Shown: positions 1-11,935 of the stretch, in pieces
Layout of the letters: the number at the start of each line of letters is the position of its first letter
Numbering within the stretch: the first letter of the stretch is position 1
NCBI GenBank assembly: GCA_033239525.1
Contig: BSYO01000008.1
Location: 14,678,830 to 14,742,829 of the forward strand
From: Nepenthes gracilis
Taxonomy: Eukaryota; Streptophyta; Magnoliopsida; Caryophyllales; Nepenthaceae
Length of the DNA stretch: 64,000 nt
Direction: 5' to 3'
Program-made: the position numbers and the translations under genes
The notes under the pieces: generated by a model
Seen by the model: the letters and a program-made list of their open reading frames with translations, nothing else
The model's database searches: none
Told to the model about the DNA's origin: nothing

Positions 1-1990
1 CCAGGGTCAGATGGTTTTATTCAGTCTGGACTGATTTTGTGGTATAGGATTGTTTCTTTTAGTGCATTTGTGGTGGAAAACACATTCACACTTGAAACTG
101 AAAAGCATCAAGGATGAGCAAAGGAAAGATTGAAGGGAGATGAGAGAATTTATGATTGTAAATGTTTATTGACCGATAAATGCCTGAGTGTATTTTTTTA
201 CTTCAAGTCATTCTTGACCAAAAATCCAAGTCATATTTCTTCCATCTTTCAATTTTTAACCTTGTTGCTTGGTGGAAGCCCACCCTGATCTCCTTTGCCA
301 TTTTCTAGATTTAGTATGTCCTATTATTATCTACATTTCTGTCATCTACACTTCTATTCTTAGTGGTGGTAGTACTAATTTTCCTTGTCAGATTCTAGGA
401 TTGTGTTTCTAAATCTGTCTTCAACATGTATCTTCTTGTCTAATTAGAGACGGCGTGGATTTCTCAAGATGAAGGAATCTTCTTTGACCATTTGCGAATT
501 CATTCTTTTTTAGAGTTCCATTCTCATTGATAATCAGATTGTTTTGAGTGGATCTAGTTAATATGCAGCCAAGCTAGACCAGACGCCTCGCTACTTCTCA
601 ACTATAATTGCTAAAACGAGAAGTGTAGTCAGTCAGTGATCACTTCCCTCATCCATCTGATTGCCTTTTTTCAAATTTCTGGAGGGATTTATGCTGACAG
701 TATTTCAACATTTAACACCCATCCAAAAGCCCTAGCGTTCCTGTCTATGGTTTTGCTTGTCAGAAGGTGCCAGGGTAATCCTTACCACGAGAGTCATTGG
801 TGCCATCTCTGTATAGTTCTGATCATGTATTATATAGTGATTTTGCCTCGGTGCCTTCTATTTTTTTCTATTTTGGTGTTTTTCTCCACCCACAGTCACT
901 TTTCTGTGGTGGTGGTTGTAGATTGAGGCAGATGCCAAGTGGTTTTCATTGGGGTTGCTGATTTCATCTATCTATGACATAGGTTGTGGAGCTGCAGTGG
1001 CATATTATTGGCATTTGGTCTCGTTGTTCTTTGTTATTATCTGTGTTTTTCTTGTGCTTCTGTGGTGTGTGGTTGTGTTTGACCAGAGTCCATGGATGTC
1101 AATCTCCAGTGAATCTATGTTGTTCTGTCACCAAATCCACCAGGTTGTTGCCAAGGGAAAGTTATCCACTCTTTGACATTGGATTAGAAGCTTCACCTCT
1201 GTTATTGATAAATTTTTTTCTTAATAAAATATGGTGCAAAGTGGCAGTGCTTCGTCTTGGCGGTTCCCTATTGTTTCTATGCTTGTTCAATTTGAATGGG
1301 GGTTTCTTTGGTTCTTTAGTGTTGCACTTCTACTTCAGAGGGACTTCATGGCTTCTTTGGAGATAGGTCTGCTAGGTTTACTGCCAATTGACTCTGTGAA
1401 GATCTTTTCTATTGATCTCCTGTATCCTTTTGGTGCTACTGCTTAAGTCTAAGTTGCGTCAGTTGCCTGATCTGTGTTGCTAAAGTTATTGTGGTTATTT
1501 TGTTGGCTTGTGGATGTGTTTTTTGTCTAATATTGTTTGTTTTTCTGGTGTATGTTTAGTGTCTTCTGTATGCGGTGTCGTTCTATATGTTTCAAATTAG
1601 TAATAAAATTTTTAGTGTTTCCAAAAAAAATAAAAAAACAAGAATATACACCCCCTCTTAAAAAGTTAGTATCATTTATTGATCATAGCACAATGACAAC
1701 ATGATAAGCTAGGAAGACTTATTCTCTGATTTTTAAAGAATAATGGCCTGACCTGGTGCCTCAAGAATTGAAAATATTTTGTTTATATCCTCTGCATTTA
1801 CTTTGTGATTGCCTCTTCTTCTATTTATTTGGCTTGTTATATTGTGATTGCCTTTTCTCTTGTGTAATTGTTTTCTATTCCCTAAATACTTTTTATTTAG
1901 GATTTTTTCCCCCTTGGGTTGATGTCCTGTGGCGTTATTCACAAAAGAACATTTTGATGAGGTTTTCTGTTATGGTCTACAAATTGGCAG
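1..1990 (+). other. CCT2: CCT2 intron, 5' part outside the window
   Basis: This stretch lies upstream of the first recognisable CCT2 exon and ends in a normal acceptor (AG at 1989-1990). I looked for the earlier CCT2 segments (the GDGTT nucleotide-binding region and the preceding helical domain) in all frames and did not see them, so the upstream exons probably lie outside the window. The interval is T-rich on the + strand, as plant introns are. It contains a possible LINE tail ending near 1641. The open frames here show no family resemblance. Confidence 0.6.
960..1641 (+). mobile_element. possible 3' end of a LINE retrotransposon
   Basis: A T/G-rich stretch ends with an AATAAAA-type signal near 1602 followed by an A-rich tail (about 1621-1639, with one interrupting T). 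This resembles the 3' untranslated end of plant L1-type LINEs: broken C-terminal frame, T/G-rich 3' UTR, poly-A. I could not recognise reverse-transcriptase motifs or a target-site duplication, and the 5' limit is a guess. It could equally be a processed cDNA end of another kind, or simply intron sequence. Confidence 0.3.
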
Positions 1991-2067
1991 GGCAGCACTA
2001 ACTTGGAGGCCATCCAAATTATCAAGAAGCCTGGAGGCTCATTGAGGGATTCTTTCTTAGATGAAGG
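1991..2067 (+). CDS. CCT2: CCT2 exon a: T-complex protein 1 subunit beta (partial gene)
   Basis: This short exon encodes 25 residues plus two bases of a split glycine codon, starting [18 protein letters not shown]. It matches the segment of plant CCT-beta just before the FILDKKIG block. It is flanked by AG (1989-1990) and a GT donor (2068-2069, gtttgt). It begins in phase 0, and its last two bases (GG) join the A at 2750 to complete a Gly codon, so the reading frame continues exactly into the next exon. CCT-beta is one of eight subunits of the cytosolic TRiC/CCT double-ring chaperonin that folds actin and tubulin. The missing N-terminal portion (about 186 residues by family length) lies outside the window. 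Recognition rests on remembered family sequence and on the exact splice-phase fit. Confidence 0.93.
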
Positions 2068-2749
2068 GTTTGTCCATCAATTCTGATATGACTCTTGATG
2101 CATGACTCTTGGCATTGCATCTAGCCTTTTTTTTTTCCCCACTTGTCTCATGGAAGAAAGAAGCCATTCATTTGTTGTTTCTGTTTATTGGGACAATAGC
2201 AACGAAGAGTGGAATATCATTTTGAATTTTACACATTGAGATGTCTGTATCTGCATGATATTTGCATTGTGCAACCATGACCCTCTAGAAGCTATTGCGG
2301 GGATTTCTTGAGACTTTATTTGTTTGCACTTGTGACTTGTATGTTCACTTCACTGAGCTATGCTTGTTGTATTACACTTTGCACTGGATGATTTCCAGTG
2401 CTTTAGGGGAGATTGATAGAGCTGGAAAAAGCTTATTTCGGTTAAATTGGCAAGCTCTCCTCGATGGAATCTAAGCTGTACATCTTATTAGATTGATGAA
2501 TAAAAACATTTTTTATTGAAAATGTATATTTGTAAATTATCATTGTTTAGTATGTTTTAAAATTTTTTGTGAACTGTTCTTTGATTTTCATTATGTATAT
2601 AGTTGTCAAGTTCTTTGAAACAATAAAGTGCTGAAAATTTAAAATTCAAACAATGAATGCGTGATTCTTCCACTTATATTGCCCTTGTGTGTGCACTGTA
2701 TTTCATTTGCTTAAGACAGTTGACCTGTCTGAACTTGTTCCTTATGTAG
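2068..2749 (+). other. CCT2: CCT2 intron (682 bp)
   Basis: The intron has a GT donor (gtttgt, a weaker match to the consensus) and an AG acceptor at 2748-2749 after a T-rich tract. It is AT-rich and contains no open frame of interest. The splice is phase 2 (GG|A). Confidence 0.85.
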
Positions 2750-3235
2750 ATTTATTTTGGACAAAAAGATTGGCATTGGCCAACCAAAACGCATTGAGAA
2801 TGCAAAGATTTTGGTGGCAAATACTGCAATGGATACAGATAAAGTAAAGATTTATGGGGCACGTGTTCGGGTTGATTCAATGACTAGGGTTGCTGAGATT
2901 GAAGCAGCTGAAAAGGAGAAGATGAGAGAAAAAGTTAACAAGATAATAGCCCATGGGATTAATTGCTTTGTTAACAGGCAGCTGATCTATAATTTCCCTG
3001 AGGAGTTATTTGCAGATGCAGGAATTCTGGCGATTGAGCATGCTGATTTTGATGGTATTGAGCGTCTGGCTCTGGTGACTGGTGGGGAGATTGCGTCAAC
3101 TTTTGACAATCCAGAATCAGTTAAGCTGGGGCATTGCAAGCTCATTGAGGAAATTATGATTGGAGAAGACAAGTTAATTCACTTCTCGGGTGTTGCAATG
3201 GGACAGGCATGCACAATTGTATTAAGAGGTGCAAG
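2750..3235 (+). CDS. CCT2: CCT2 exon b: apical and intermediate domains of chaperonin subunit beta
   Basis: The 486-bp exon runs from FILDKKIG through the [16 protein letters not shown] and GGEIAS blocks to IVLRGA and ends with the first two bases of a Ser codon. These are hallmark CCT-beta sequences covering most of the substrate-binding apical domain and the return into the intermediate domain. There is no stop or frameshift. The donor is GT at 3236-3237 (AG|gtatat) and the acceptor AG is at 2748-2749. An open frame runs about 100 bp past the donor, but that tail loses all similarity and is intron. CCT-beta works in the cytosol in the ATP-driven TRiC ring. Within the apical part one substitution is visible (VAMGQAC where most plant copies have a C-E pair before MGQAC); I judge it a neutral variant. 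Confidence 0.97.
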
Positions 3236-4287
3236 GTATATAATCCAGACCTGGATTCATTTTTGCTGCATTTGCTCTCGTTGCCAGTTGTTCTACTTGC
3301 ATCCATCTATGATTTTTATTGTTATCTGTTGAGGCTAAAAAAAAAAAAAAAACATGATACTTGATTGCACTTGTAACGCCAGTTGTGCATTTTGTTTAAC
3401 CTGCAATTTGTGTTAGCATGGCAGCATACTATTGTTTATGTAGGTCAATTGGTGTTCAAGGTGGATTGTCATGCTATATGAGGGTTATTTTATGCAGTTG
3501 AACGTTTGGCTGATAGAAGAATAGAACAAAACAATAGCACAAATGAATACACCTATCATAGCAAACTAGTATAGTAATGATACATGTAGAATAGTGGACT
3601 AAACAGAAAACCCGAGGATGTAAAGGAAATGCACTTGTATAGTTAGTTGTATGATACAATGTTTGTGGTCTTGCTGTCTGTATTTTAAGCTATTGGGAGA
3701 CAAAATACAGGGAACCTTTGTTCCCCACCCACCCCCCAAAAGCCAATGTAGATCCTATTTGGTCCCATAACATGTTGCTGCCTGTGCCTGGTTATTGTTG
3801 ACTACTTTCTTGGGTGGACCAAAATCGATATCCCTTTTAGTATTATAAATGCATTTTCAATTGTTTTCCAAATTTTTTCTAATTCTAGTTTGGAACAATA
3901 CAATTGGAGGTGAGTATTTGATTTGAACGTTGATTTGCAGGTGCCAAAATCTCTCTCTCTCTCTCTCTCTCTCTCGCTATATTTATATATCTAACTATAA
4001 CAAATAGGATTAACCTTGCCAAACTAGTCTTTCATCCGGGGACTGGGGTATGTGTTCTCTAAGTGAAGCCATATGATTTGACCTTCTATAAATTTCATTA
4101 TTGTGAGATGATTGATGAAGATAGTTATTTTGTGCACACTTGCACATATTGATAACATAGATGTTCATCAATAAGACGTCAGTTCTGCTAGCTTTTGCAC
4201 AGTAATGATTGAACTGCCCCATTTTTTTGTTCCAAGCCTTTCTCTAACCCTTTATGGTTGCTTTTCTGATATATTCTGTTTTGGCAG
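3236..4287 (+). other. CCT2: CCT2 intron (1,052 bp) with a CT microsatellite
   Basis: GT at 3236-3237 and AG at 4286-4287 border the intron, which splits a Ser codon (AG|T). It holds an A-run near 3338-3352 and a (CT)n tract. No coding similarity was seen. Confidence 0.88.
3951..3975. repeat. (CT)n microsatellite
   Basis: About twelve uninterrupted CT units lie inside a CCT2 intron. Such tracts are length-polymorphic and would make a marker. Confidence 0.95.
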
Positions 4288-4603
4288 TGATCATGTGCTT
4301 GATGAGGCAGAGAGGTCTTTGCATGATGCCCTGTGTGTGCTGTCTCAGACAGTAAATGACAGTAGGGTTCTGCTTGGAGGTGGATGGCCAGAAATAGTGA
4401 TGGCAAAGGATGTGGATGAACTGGCCCGTAAGACTCCTGGAAAAAAGTCACATGCCATCGAAGCATTCTCACGAGCACTTCAGGCCATTCCAACAATCAT
4501 TGCTGACAATGCAGGGCTGGACAGTGCTGAATTGATATCACAGCTCCGTGCAGAGCACCACAAGGAAGGAAGCACTTCAGGAATAGATGTCATCTCTGGA
4601 ACT
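4288..4603 (+). CDS. CCT2: CCT2 exon c: C-terminal equatorial domain of chaperonin subunit beta
   Basis: The 316-bp exon begins with the last base of the split Ser codon and continues DHVLDEAERSLHDALCVL to VISGT. It carries the glycine-rich VLLGGGWPE block, where group II chaperonins contact nucleotide, and the GKKSHAIEAFSRAL helix that closes the equatorial domain. The donor GTAAGT at 4604-4609 is a perfect plant consensus, in phase 0. An open frame begins 83 bp upstream (first codon at 4205), but that part is intron without similarity. No lesion is visible. Confidence 0.97.
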
Positions 4604-7600
4604 GTAAGTCGCAATGACTAACTCTTATCCTGAATATATTGTAGTAGTGTGCTGTCCTGTTAGTGCTGCAGTCATAATAATTCACATGGAGTGTCTAAGT
4701 GCTGATTTCAGTGTGCTGCATTCTGTTGCTTGCTTTTTGACTGTATTAGAAAAGGTTGAGTACAGAACAGTGTATAGCTTTAAGTACATGATGAACCTAG
4801 ATCATAATTTGTATGGGTGGTGTTGCATGTAAGAGAAAAAATTACAGGGAAAATTCTGAGGAAAGAGTGAAAAATCTGTGGGGTTCTAAACTAGTCTAGC
4901 TAAGCCGGAGTATATTGTTGCTCAGGCTTGGTTCACGAATTTAATGTTAATGTACATTTTCAAAGAGATGAGGGTGTCGTGGGTGCATGACTAGCATGGG
5001 GTTGATCCGATCCCCAGTGAAGAAAAGGCAAAAGGAAAAAAAGAAGAAAGAAAAGAAGCATGGGGTTGATATGAAGGTCTTACTTAAGATGGGCCTCGTA
5101 AATAGTAATGAACTCGAGTCAAGGAGTGCAAGCTCTGTCTTTAGCCTTGGGAATATTATACTTCTCGTACATAGTGTCCACATCATTGCAAGTAAGAATG
5201 GACCAGATCGTGGCAACGCCCTGGGAAGTTGCTCGAGAAGTGATGGAAGCGAGAAGAGAAGAACAAATTAGGGTAGAGCGATTCGAGAAATGAAGAAGTG
5301 CAGAAGCGGCAGAGGATCAGAGTTTAAATAGCCAAAACTTTGGCTTAGGAAAAGCGTTGTTTAAGGGCACTGAAGAGGTGCGTGCTCATAACGGCCTAGA
5401 CACATGCCCACACCAGAGAGTGCTACGGCGTGTTAGTTTCATTGTGCCAGTAATGATGGCTTGACACCACACCTCTCTATGCAGCAGGTAGATAGTTGTT
5501 GGCTTTGACGCCCAGCTCAGCTAATCTCAAGCGCAATGCAGGTTATGATGCCTCGATGCATCACTTTCCAAAACAGTAGACTAGCGACGGGCGGCGCTAA
5601 TGTACTCGAGACAAATTTGATTAAATTACGAATGCCAAATCAAGTGTTTGAGATAAATTATTATAAGTCAGATTGTTAAAAAACTGAGTTGTTAGTGATC
5701 GGAGTTATCAGGACTTTTTTTCTATATAAGTAATCCTTCTGCCAAGAAGCACTCAAGCATTTCAACTATTCAAAGCAAACAAGAAAATTGGAGCCATACA
5801 ATAAAGGCAAACAATATTTGGAAAGTTCCATTCATTAATTTTTTTCACAGCGTACAAAGTTACAACAGTGAAAATACAACTCAGAAAGAGATAAAATAAT
5901 ACATGGAGCAACGATCCGACTACAGTAGTCTAACCGATCTTGAGATGAACACAAACAAAAGAAAAGCTCCTACCCTAGAAACGACAGTAGTACTCCAAGA
6001 ACTGCCCGTTTCAGATGGATATTGAATGCAACCATAGTTGCCATATCAATTTCTGTCGTCTTGAGTACAGCCATATCGATATTGGCGGATATGTGTAGGC
6101 ATCGGCTGTTGTGAATATGATTTTTTCAGAACCACATCAAAACTAAGTTATATCCAAAATTTTGACTTGCTTTTATAATCAAAATTGAGCTTGAGTTTTT
6201 CCTAGGTCTTTGGAAAAATATTCAAAAACTTTTAGTCTCTGCATATTTTATATATTCGTAGGATACGTGGATTTATGCTTTTGAGGAAACCTGGGTATAT
6301 TTGAAGCATTTGGGTTCAGCCTTCCAAAATGTGAAAAAATGGAAAAAAAGGCTGATATATATGGCCAATATCTTTAGATATGTCACCAATATGGTGACAT
6401 ATCATGATAATTTCTTGGTATTAAGACCTCCTAATATTGATGCATATTAGCCAATATTTTGATCCATGCTTTTTACAATCAAATGTCTAGAAGAGATCAG
6501 AGAGAAAGGGAGAGAAAAAGAATGGGTTGAGAAGGTGTGTAATTTAGGAGGAGTGAATGCTCTGAAAAATTAAGCAAGCAGAGTGTGGCTGCCCGATAAA
6601 AGAGTGAAATCAGGAAAAATAGGAGGGGCAACTCTGCTAGTTCAAGGCAGCAGTCAGTGGCCAGAACAAATATCAGTGAGAAGAGGGTCAACTGATGAAA
6701 TTGCAGTTTCGATGTGTCACGGCCATATCAGATGATACCTACCAATATTGGACTTCTTGGTGACAAAATTTGTTCTTGTGAAGAGTAGCATGTCTGGCAA
6801 ATATTGGCCTGTATATTTTCCAGTATCAGATATATCAGCTTGTATATTGAAATTGGTTGAGATATTGCTAATAAGGCGACTTGTTGCAATTTTATCGTTG
6901 TATTGAGAAATGTCAATACTGTGGGGTAGATGTTGGGTGATATTTTACTTTTTGGTTGATATTTTATTTCATTGGCTCCAAACATAAGAAGAGAATGCCA
7001 AGAGTATGCCCTTTTCCTTTACAGCAAGGAAGAAGAATTAGAGACTCAGCAACTTGAGAAGAAAAATAAGTGTGGCAGAGGATGCAAGGTTAAGAAGAGG
7101 ACAGCAAGGGAGAAGGTATTCAAGGAGGAGGAGGAGGAGAAAAATAAGAGGGTGGCTGCTGAATTGGTGAGGAAACTAAGTTATGATGGAGGCAAAATTC
7201 TGTCAAATTGAAGAACAGATGAACAGAGGCTAACTTCAGAAGTGAAGCTACAGGTATGCAATGTTAGCATCAAAGTTTGCTTCCAAAATTTTTGTCTGTG
7301 GACTCTGTTTGCTAACTTCATTTTCTCTCAGTTTAGTACCTCTCTGTCTCCTTTCAACTCTTCTACAATCACAGAAAATTAGTAGCCAACTGAAATTGTT
7401 CCTTCAGTCTTGTTTCCTGTTTCTTGAAACCCATGTGCAAAACCAAATTTCAATTACAATGCCTGGCAAAATCGAACTGTGGCTCTGAATCCTGGCTGAT
7501 TCAAAACTGTTGGATCCTAATGGATCACTGAATCCTAATACATTTAAATTTCTATCTTTATGGATGACCGAGTTCTTATGGATTCTCTCCCTTGATCCTA

Positions 7601-10600
7601 ATGAATTCAAACTTTTGATCTTTAAGAATCACGAATCCCAACAGATTTGGAACTCTTGATCATTATGGATCATGGTATTTGAATTCTTAATGGATTCAAT
7701 TCAACTACTCCTTTTAGGAAGGCTAACAAAAAATTGATGCTGCATGATTGATCATTAATTATCAAGGTTGTTGAAAATCATTGCTGCATGCAATTTATTT
7801 AAGTGGGCTGTTTTGGCATTCTGGTGATTGACAGCAAAATTAAGTGGGCTTTCTGGAGTAAGCATTGAGTTGATTGCCAAAACAACAACGTAGGTGATAA
7901 AGTAAATTGAGCCTGAAGTATATGTATCCACAAGTTTAGAAATAGAGGATGCTTGTTTAACTCGAGTTGTGACTGAGCAAATTAAAATCTCATTGGCTTT
8001 CAAGTTCCACACTTATCAGAGTAAGGTTTGTTTTTTTTTTGTTTTTTTTTGTTTTTAATAATTGTAGTCTTTTCCCATTTCTGGACCCTAGCCAAGTCGA
8101 AAAAAATTTTTTTTTTTCCATTATCTAGTAAGCATGCTTCCTCCCTTGTAGTGGTCTATTGGTGTCTGATATGCGTCGACATGAACTCACTCGTGTTGGG
8201 ATATTTTTAGTTGTGTTAATTCAAACACATTGAGACACCTTCAAAGATGCTTGTGACATGGGGTGAGTAAAATTAAATCCGTATTGGAGCTATTTAGTAA
8301 TTAGCAAAACAATAAAAATCATAAGGCTGAGATGAGAGTAACTAATGTAACAATTGCCACTGAATATCAATCAAAGAGAGAAAGTGCCTGATGGAGAAGA
8401 GGAGATTAAGAGAAGGGACTGGCAGTGAGGCATGCTTGGCTGTTGGTTCTAGAGGAGCTTGTTGTCATAACTGGTAACAGAGACTGGGCGCTTATACCCA
8501 TGTGTTTTGAAAAGTGCCCAATCTCTATTTTTCTTTTTTTGTATTTTCTTCAATTTTGTTGGGGTTGTTTTGAATATATGCCTGTCTGGTTGCTATTGTG
8601 TTTATGCCATAACAATGCTGAATGGTTGCTTGAATATAGTTTTGTGTTTGCTTGTTTTGCCCTAGCTCTCTATGTTTGGAATTGGAATTTTAGCCTTATG
8701 TCCTGGCTCTTTTTGAACCATATCCAGGTGTTTGGTTGAATGGTTCTCCTCTTTTATACGGCTGTCAATAGTAACATATTGTAGCGCCGTGCTTGCTCTG
8801 GTTCTCCTCTCTCCTTTTTGTTGTGAATAGTTACATATGGCTTTTTTCTTTAATGCCCTGTCTTATTTTTCTGTTGTAAATTGCTTGATGCTTTTGCTGA
8901 TAACTTATAATCTCAGGGCACTAAGGAGTGTAATGTTGAGTATTGATTGCTGATTTACTGAGAAGTAATTGTTTGATCAATTATACTTCTATGCCTATAA
9001 CAAACTACAAATTTTAGTTAACGTTATGGGCTTTGTCAAATAAGGAAATGAGTTGATTTCCCAATCCACAACTTTGGCTATGAAGTCAAGTCAGTCTAGA
9101 GTATGTGCATTAGCATGTTTGGGAAAAAAAACAAAATAAGGCCTGAAAAGCTCATGATTGAGAAAATTAAAATCTCATAGGCTCTCATGTTCTACCCTTG
9201 CCAGAATAAGATAAAAGTCACATTTATTTAAGCAAGTTTGAGATAAATAGGCCTTTGTTTATCACTTTTAACATTCTATTAAGGCCAATTCTCTAAGCAC
9301 AGAAACAAGCCGATGTTCAGCAAGTTGAACTTCCACATGTACTTTTTCTGGCTTATAGTCTACTCTTACCAAGACCAGCCCAAGTACAAAGCAAACCCAT
9401 TTCTAGACCATAGCCAATTAAAACTTTTTTGGCTATTACCAAGTCCAAACCAAACAAATAATCCTAAATATTTGATGGTTTAGTCATTCCTTAAATTAAG
9501 CCTCTCACCTGCTACCGAACTGCCACGCATAAGATCAGACTCTCCTAAATTTATAGTTCTTTGACAACTTGATTCCACTAAGGATAAGTAGGCAAGCCAT
9601 ATCTTTATTTTTTTGGAGTTGAAACCAAAAGAGACCTCACCATTAAAATTTAAATCCATAACCTCAAACTCAAAATAAAATATTCGTTTCAGTGTTATTG
9701 AAAAAATCGTTGCCGGAAGGCCTAAAGGACAAATTTAAATGGCCAAAATAGCGAATCTAAATTATATTAATGGGAATTTAGCCCATCATTGCTATTCAAA
9801 ATTTCTTCAACTTCTGTACCAAACCAATAAAATTTCAAATTACCCCTCTGGCCTATGATTTACTTGATCCCTTCAAATGTTACGATCGACAACCAAACAA
9901 TTCAATAGGTGAAGCCCAAAGTCCACAAAATTACCACCATATGTATTCATGTGAATAATGAAGTGGGTGCAAAAATAAAAGTATACATTGGAATCAAAGA
10001 GTTCTCTATTACGCCGGGGGGGGATGTAGTTACATTTTATCCTAAATGGGGGCCGACTCACTAGTAAAAACCAATGTGAATCCAACATATAGTTGAAGTC
10101 TTTGATATGTAAATTTAATTTAAATGTTATGCAATGTATTCAAAAATAGGTTTTAAGTTAGCCCTTAAAAATGGTACAAACCAATGTTCAATTAGCTTTC
10201 ACTTTGTGCTATTCACAAGTCTACATGAACCGTAGCTCATTTAGAGACGTGGCCATGTAGTACCTTTACCTGTCATCTTGTCAACTAAATGAGCTCAAAA
10301 CAAACTTGAGCTCTAAGGGCCTCTTTTTTAAAAGCCATTTTCTAATTTTTAGTTTTCTTTGTTGTCATTTTGATTTTTTTCTGCATTCCTATTGTTTTTC
10401 TGCAAAATTTGTTCACTTGAACATGCTAGAAATGTGCTCATTTCCACTAGTAAATGTCTATTAGTGGTTGCTAGCAACGCATTGACCAATTGAAATATGA
10501 TTAGAGGTATTAATCAAACCAAGTTGCCTTCAACGCAATTTGAAATTGTTGGTTGAAGTTTATTTGATTTTGATTCAGGAAGTTTATCAAGTTGATTCAA

Positions 10601-11788
10601 ACTTATTTTATGAGTTCATTTTTAGTCTGGAGCTAGTTTAAATAAGGTATGAACTGGTATATTGATTATAATACACCATCTACACAACACATGTTGTGAT
10701 CGGTCAATTAATAGTTTAAGATGAGTTTGTTTGAGCTTAAATTCATGAATTTAATGAGTTGAGGTAGAATCTAATTCTGATCTGGTTGGGTTTGAACAAA
10801 GTAATACCTAATTCATTTATGACATTTGTATATGCTAGTTAATTGTTGGTCTAGTGTGTCTGTTAATATATACTGATTCTTAATAACGACTAAATATTAA
10901 CAATGCAATTAGTTGATTTTTGTCATTAACTTAAATAATGCACTATTGATAATTTTTTTATCTTTTAGAAAATGTTGGACAATAACATAAATGTTGATAA
11001 AAGGACCATACTTTTGACTTCTCATATTAAGTGATATAATTATATTTTCCAATATTTGTAAAAAAAATATTATTTATAATGATAGAAAACTTATGTAATA
11101 TTGTTTGGTACTTCTGATGGGAAAGAGAGAATTTTAAAAAAATTGGTATGAAATTGAATCATTCTTCTTATATATGTAAATTCTACTTTAAATTTGGCAC
11201 ATATATATTTTTAGAGTCTCATAAAATAATGGTTCCATCATCATAAATTATTGAGAGGTTGGTATGTAACTTAAAATTTTTTTAAAATGAAAAAAGACTT
11301 CTTTATGATGAGTGAAAAATTTTAGATACATTATTTTGATTTTTGGAGTACTCCAAAATTCAGTTCAAAGCTGGAAAACTGTAATATCCATTTCTAGTTC
11401 TCTTTTTTCTTTTTTTTTTTTTTTTTTTTTTTTGTAGAATTTCAGAAAAAAATTCGTAGTTTTTTCTAACTGAACCTTAAGAAAGTGTTCACAGAAGCTC
11501 TTACCTGGCATCTCAAATTGGACTCAAATAAAATTTGAAGTGTCCTTTTATTTTGCATCTAATTTCCATTTCTGCTCTGTGCTTGGTCGTACTGTTTACT
11601 TATTTATGATGTGTTAGTGTTTACAAATTGAGGTCCATGCCATATGAATGCATCTGAGCTTGGCTTCGGCCGTAGACTAAAGCTAGTAACAAGCAGTGCT
11701 CCCTGTGAATTTTAGATCCCTTAGAAAAATGTCTATTTTAAGGTTTTTATATTTCTTTGTTGGCATGGTGAATGATGAATTATGTCAG
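4604..11788 (+). other. CCT2: CCT2 last intron, 7,185 bp, filled with repeat debris
   Basis: The intron is bounded by a strong GTAAGT donor and an AG acceptor at 11787-11788, and it joins two perfectly matching CCT-beta exons in phase 0. By segment: 4,980-5,640 is more GC-rich than its surroundings, with a CTATATAAG box near 5,722 and an AATAAA-type signal near 5,800, suggesting an inserted promoter-bearing element. At 6,050-6,970 the DNA is rich in short gatat/tattg words. At 7,490-7,700 the words gatcctaatg and ggatc recur irregularly. At 7,970 and 9,160 a similar 20-30-bp phrase (attaaaatctcat...) occurs twice. A 24-T run sits at 11,410-11,433. I see no coding exon within it; the longest frames (for example 6,972-7,211 and 8,425-8,739) are low-complexity or have no family likeness. 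Confidence 0.85.
11410..11433. repeat. poly-T run (24 nt)
   Basis: A long homopolymer sits near the 3' end of the last CCT2 intron. It may be the tail of a retroposed element inserted on the - strand, but no body could be recognised. Confidence 0.9.
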
Positions 11789-11935
11789 GTTGGAGATATG
11801 GCTGTGCTGGGAATTGCAGAGTCGTTCAAGGTGAAGCAGGCCATCTTGTTATCTGCAACTGAGGCGGCTGAGATGATACTGAGAGTTGATGAGATCATCA
11901 AGAGCGCACCCAGGAAAAGAGAGGACAGAATGTGA
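11789..11935 (+). CDS. CCT2: CCT2 last exon: C-terminus of chaperonin subunit beta
   Basis: The 147-bp exon encodes [17 protein letters not shown] and onward to KREDRM, then TGA at 11933-11935. The [17 protein letters not shown] stretch and the terminal R-E-D-R-M are the standard end of plant CCT-beta. The four exons sum to 1,026 nt with no frame break, which is strong evidence for the exon limits. Residues upstream of V in the same open frame (11,696-11,788) show no similarity and are intron. The final residues form part of the equatorial domain and the tail projecting into the folding chamber. Confidence 0.97.
   Translation, partial: VGDMAVLGIAESFKVKQAILLSATEAAEMILRVDEIIKSAPRKREDRM

Noticed and set aside
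2757..2759. TTG as a start codon of a short chaperonin gene
   Set aside because: It is an internal Leu codon of CCT-beta; the upstream exon joins in frame.
6972..7211. Lys/Glu-rich 79-codon frame inside the CCT2 intron
   Set aside because: Low-complexity composition and no family likeness; no evidence of splicing into CCT2.
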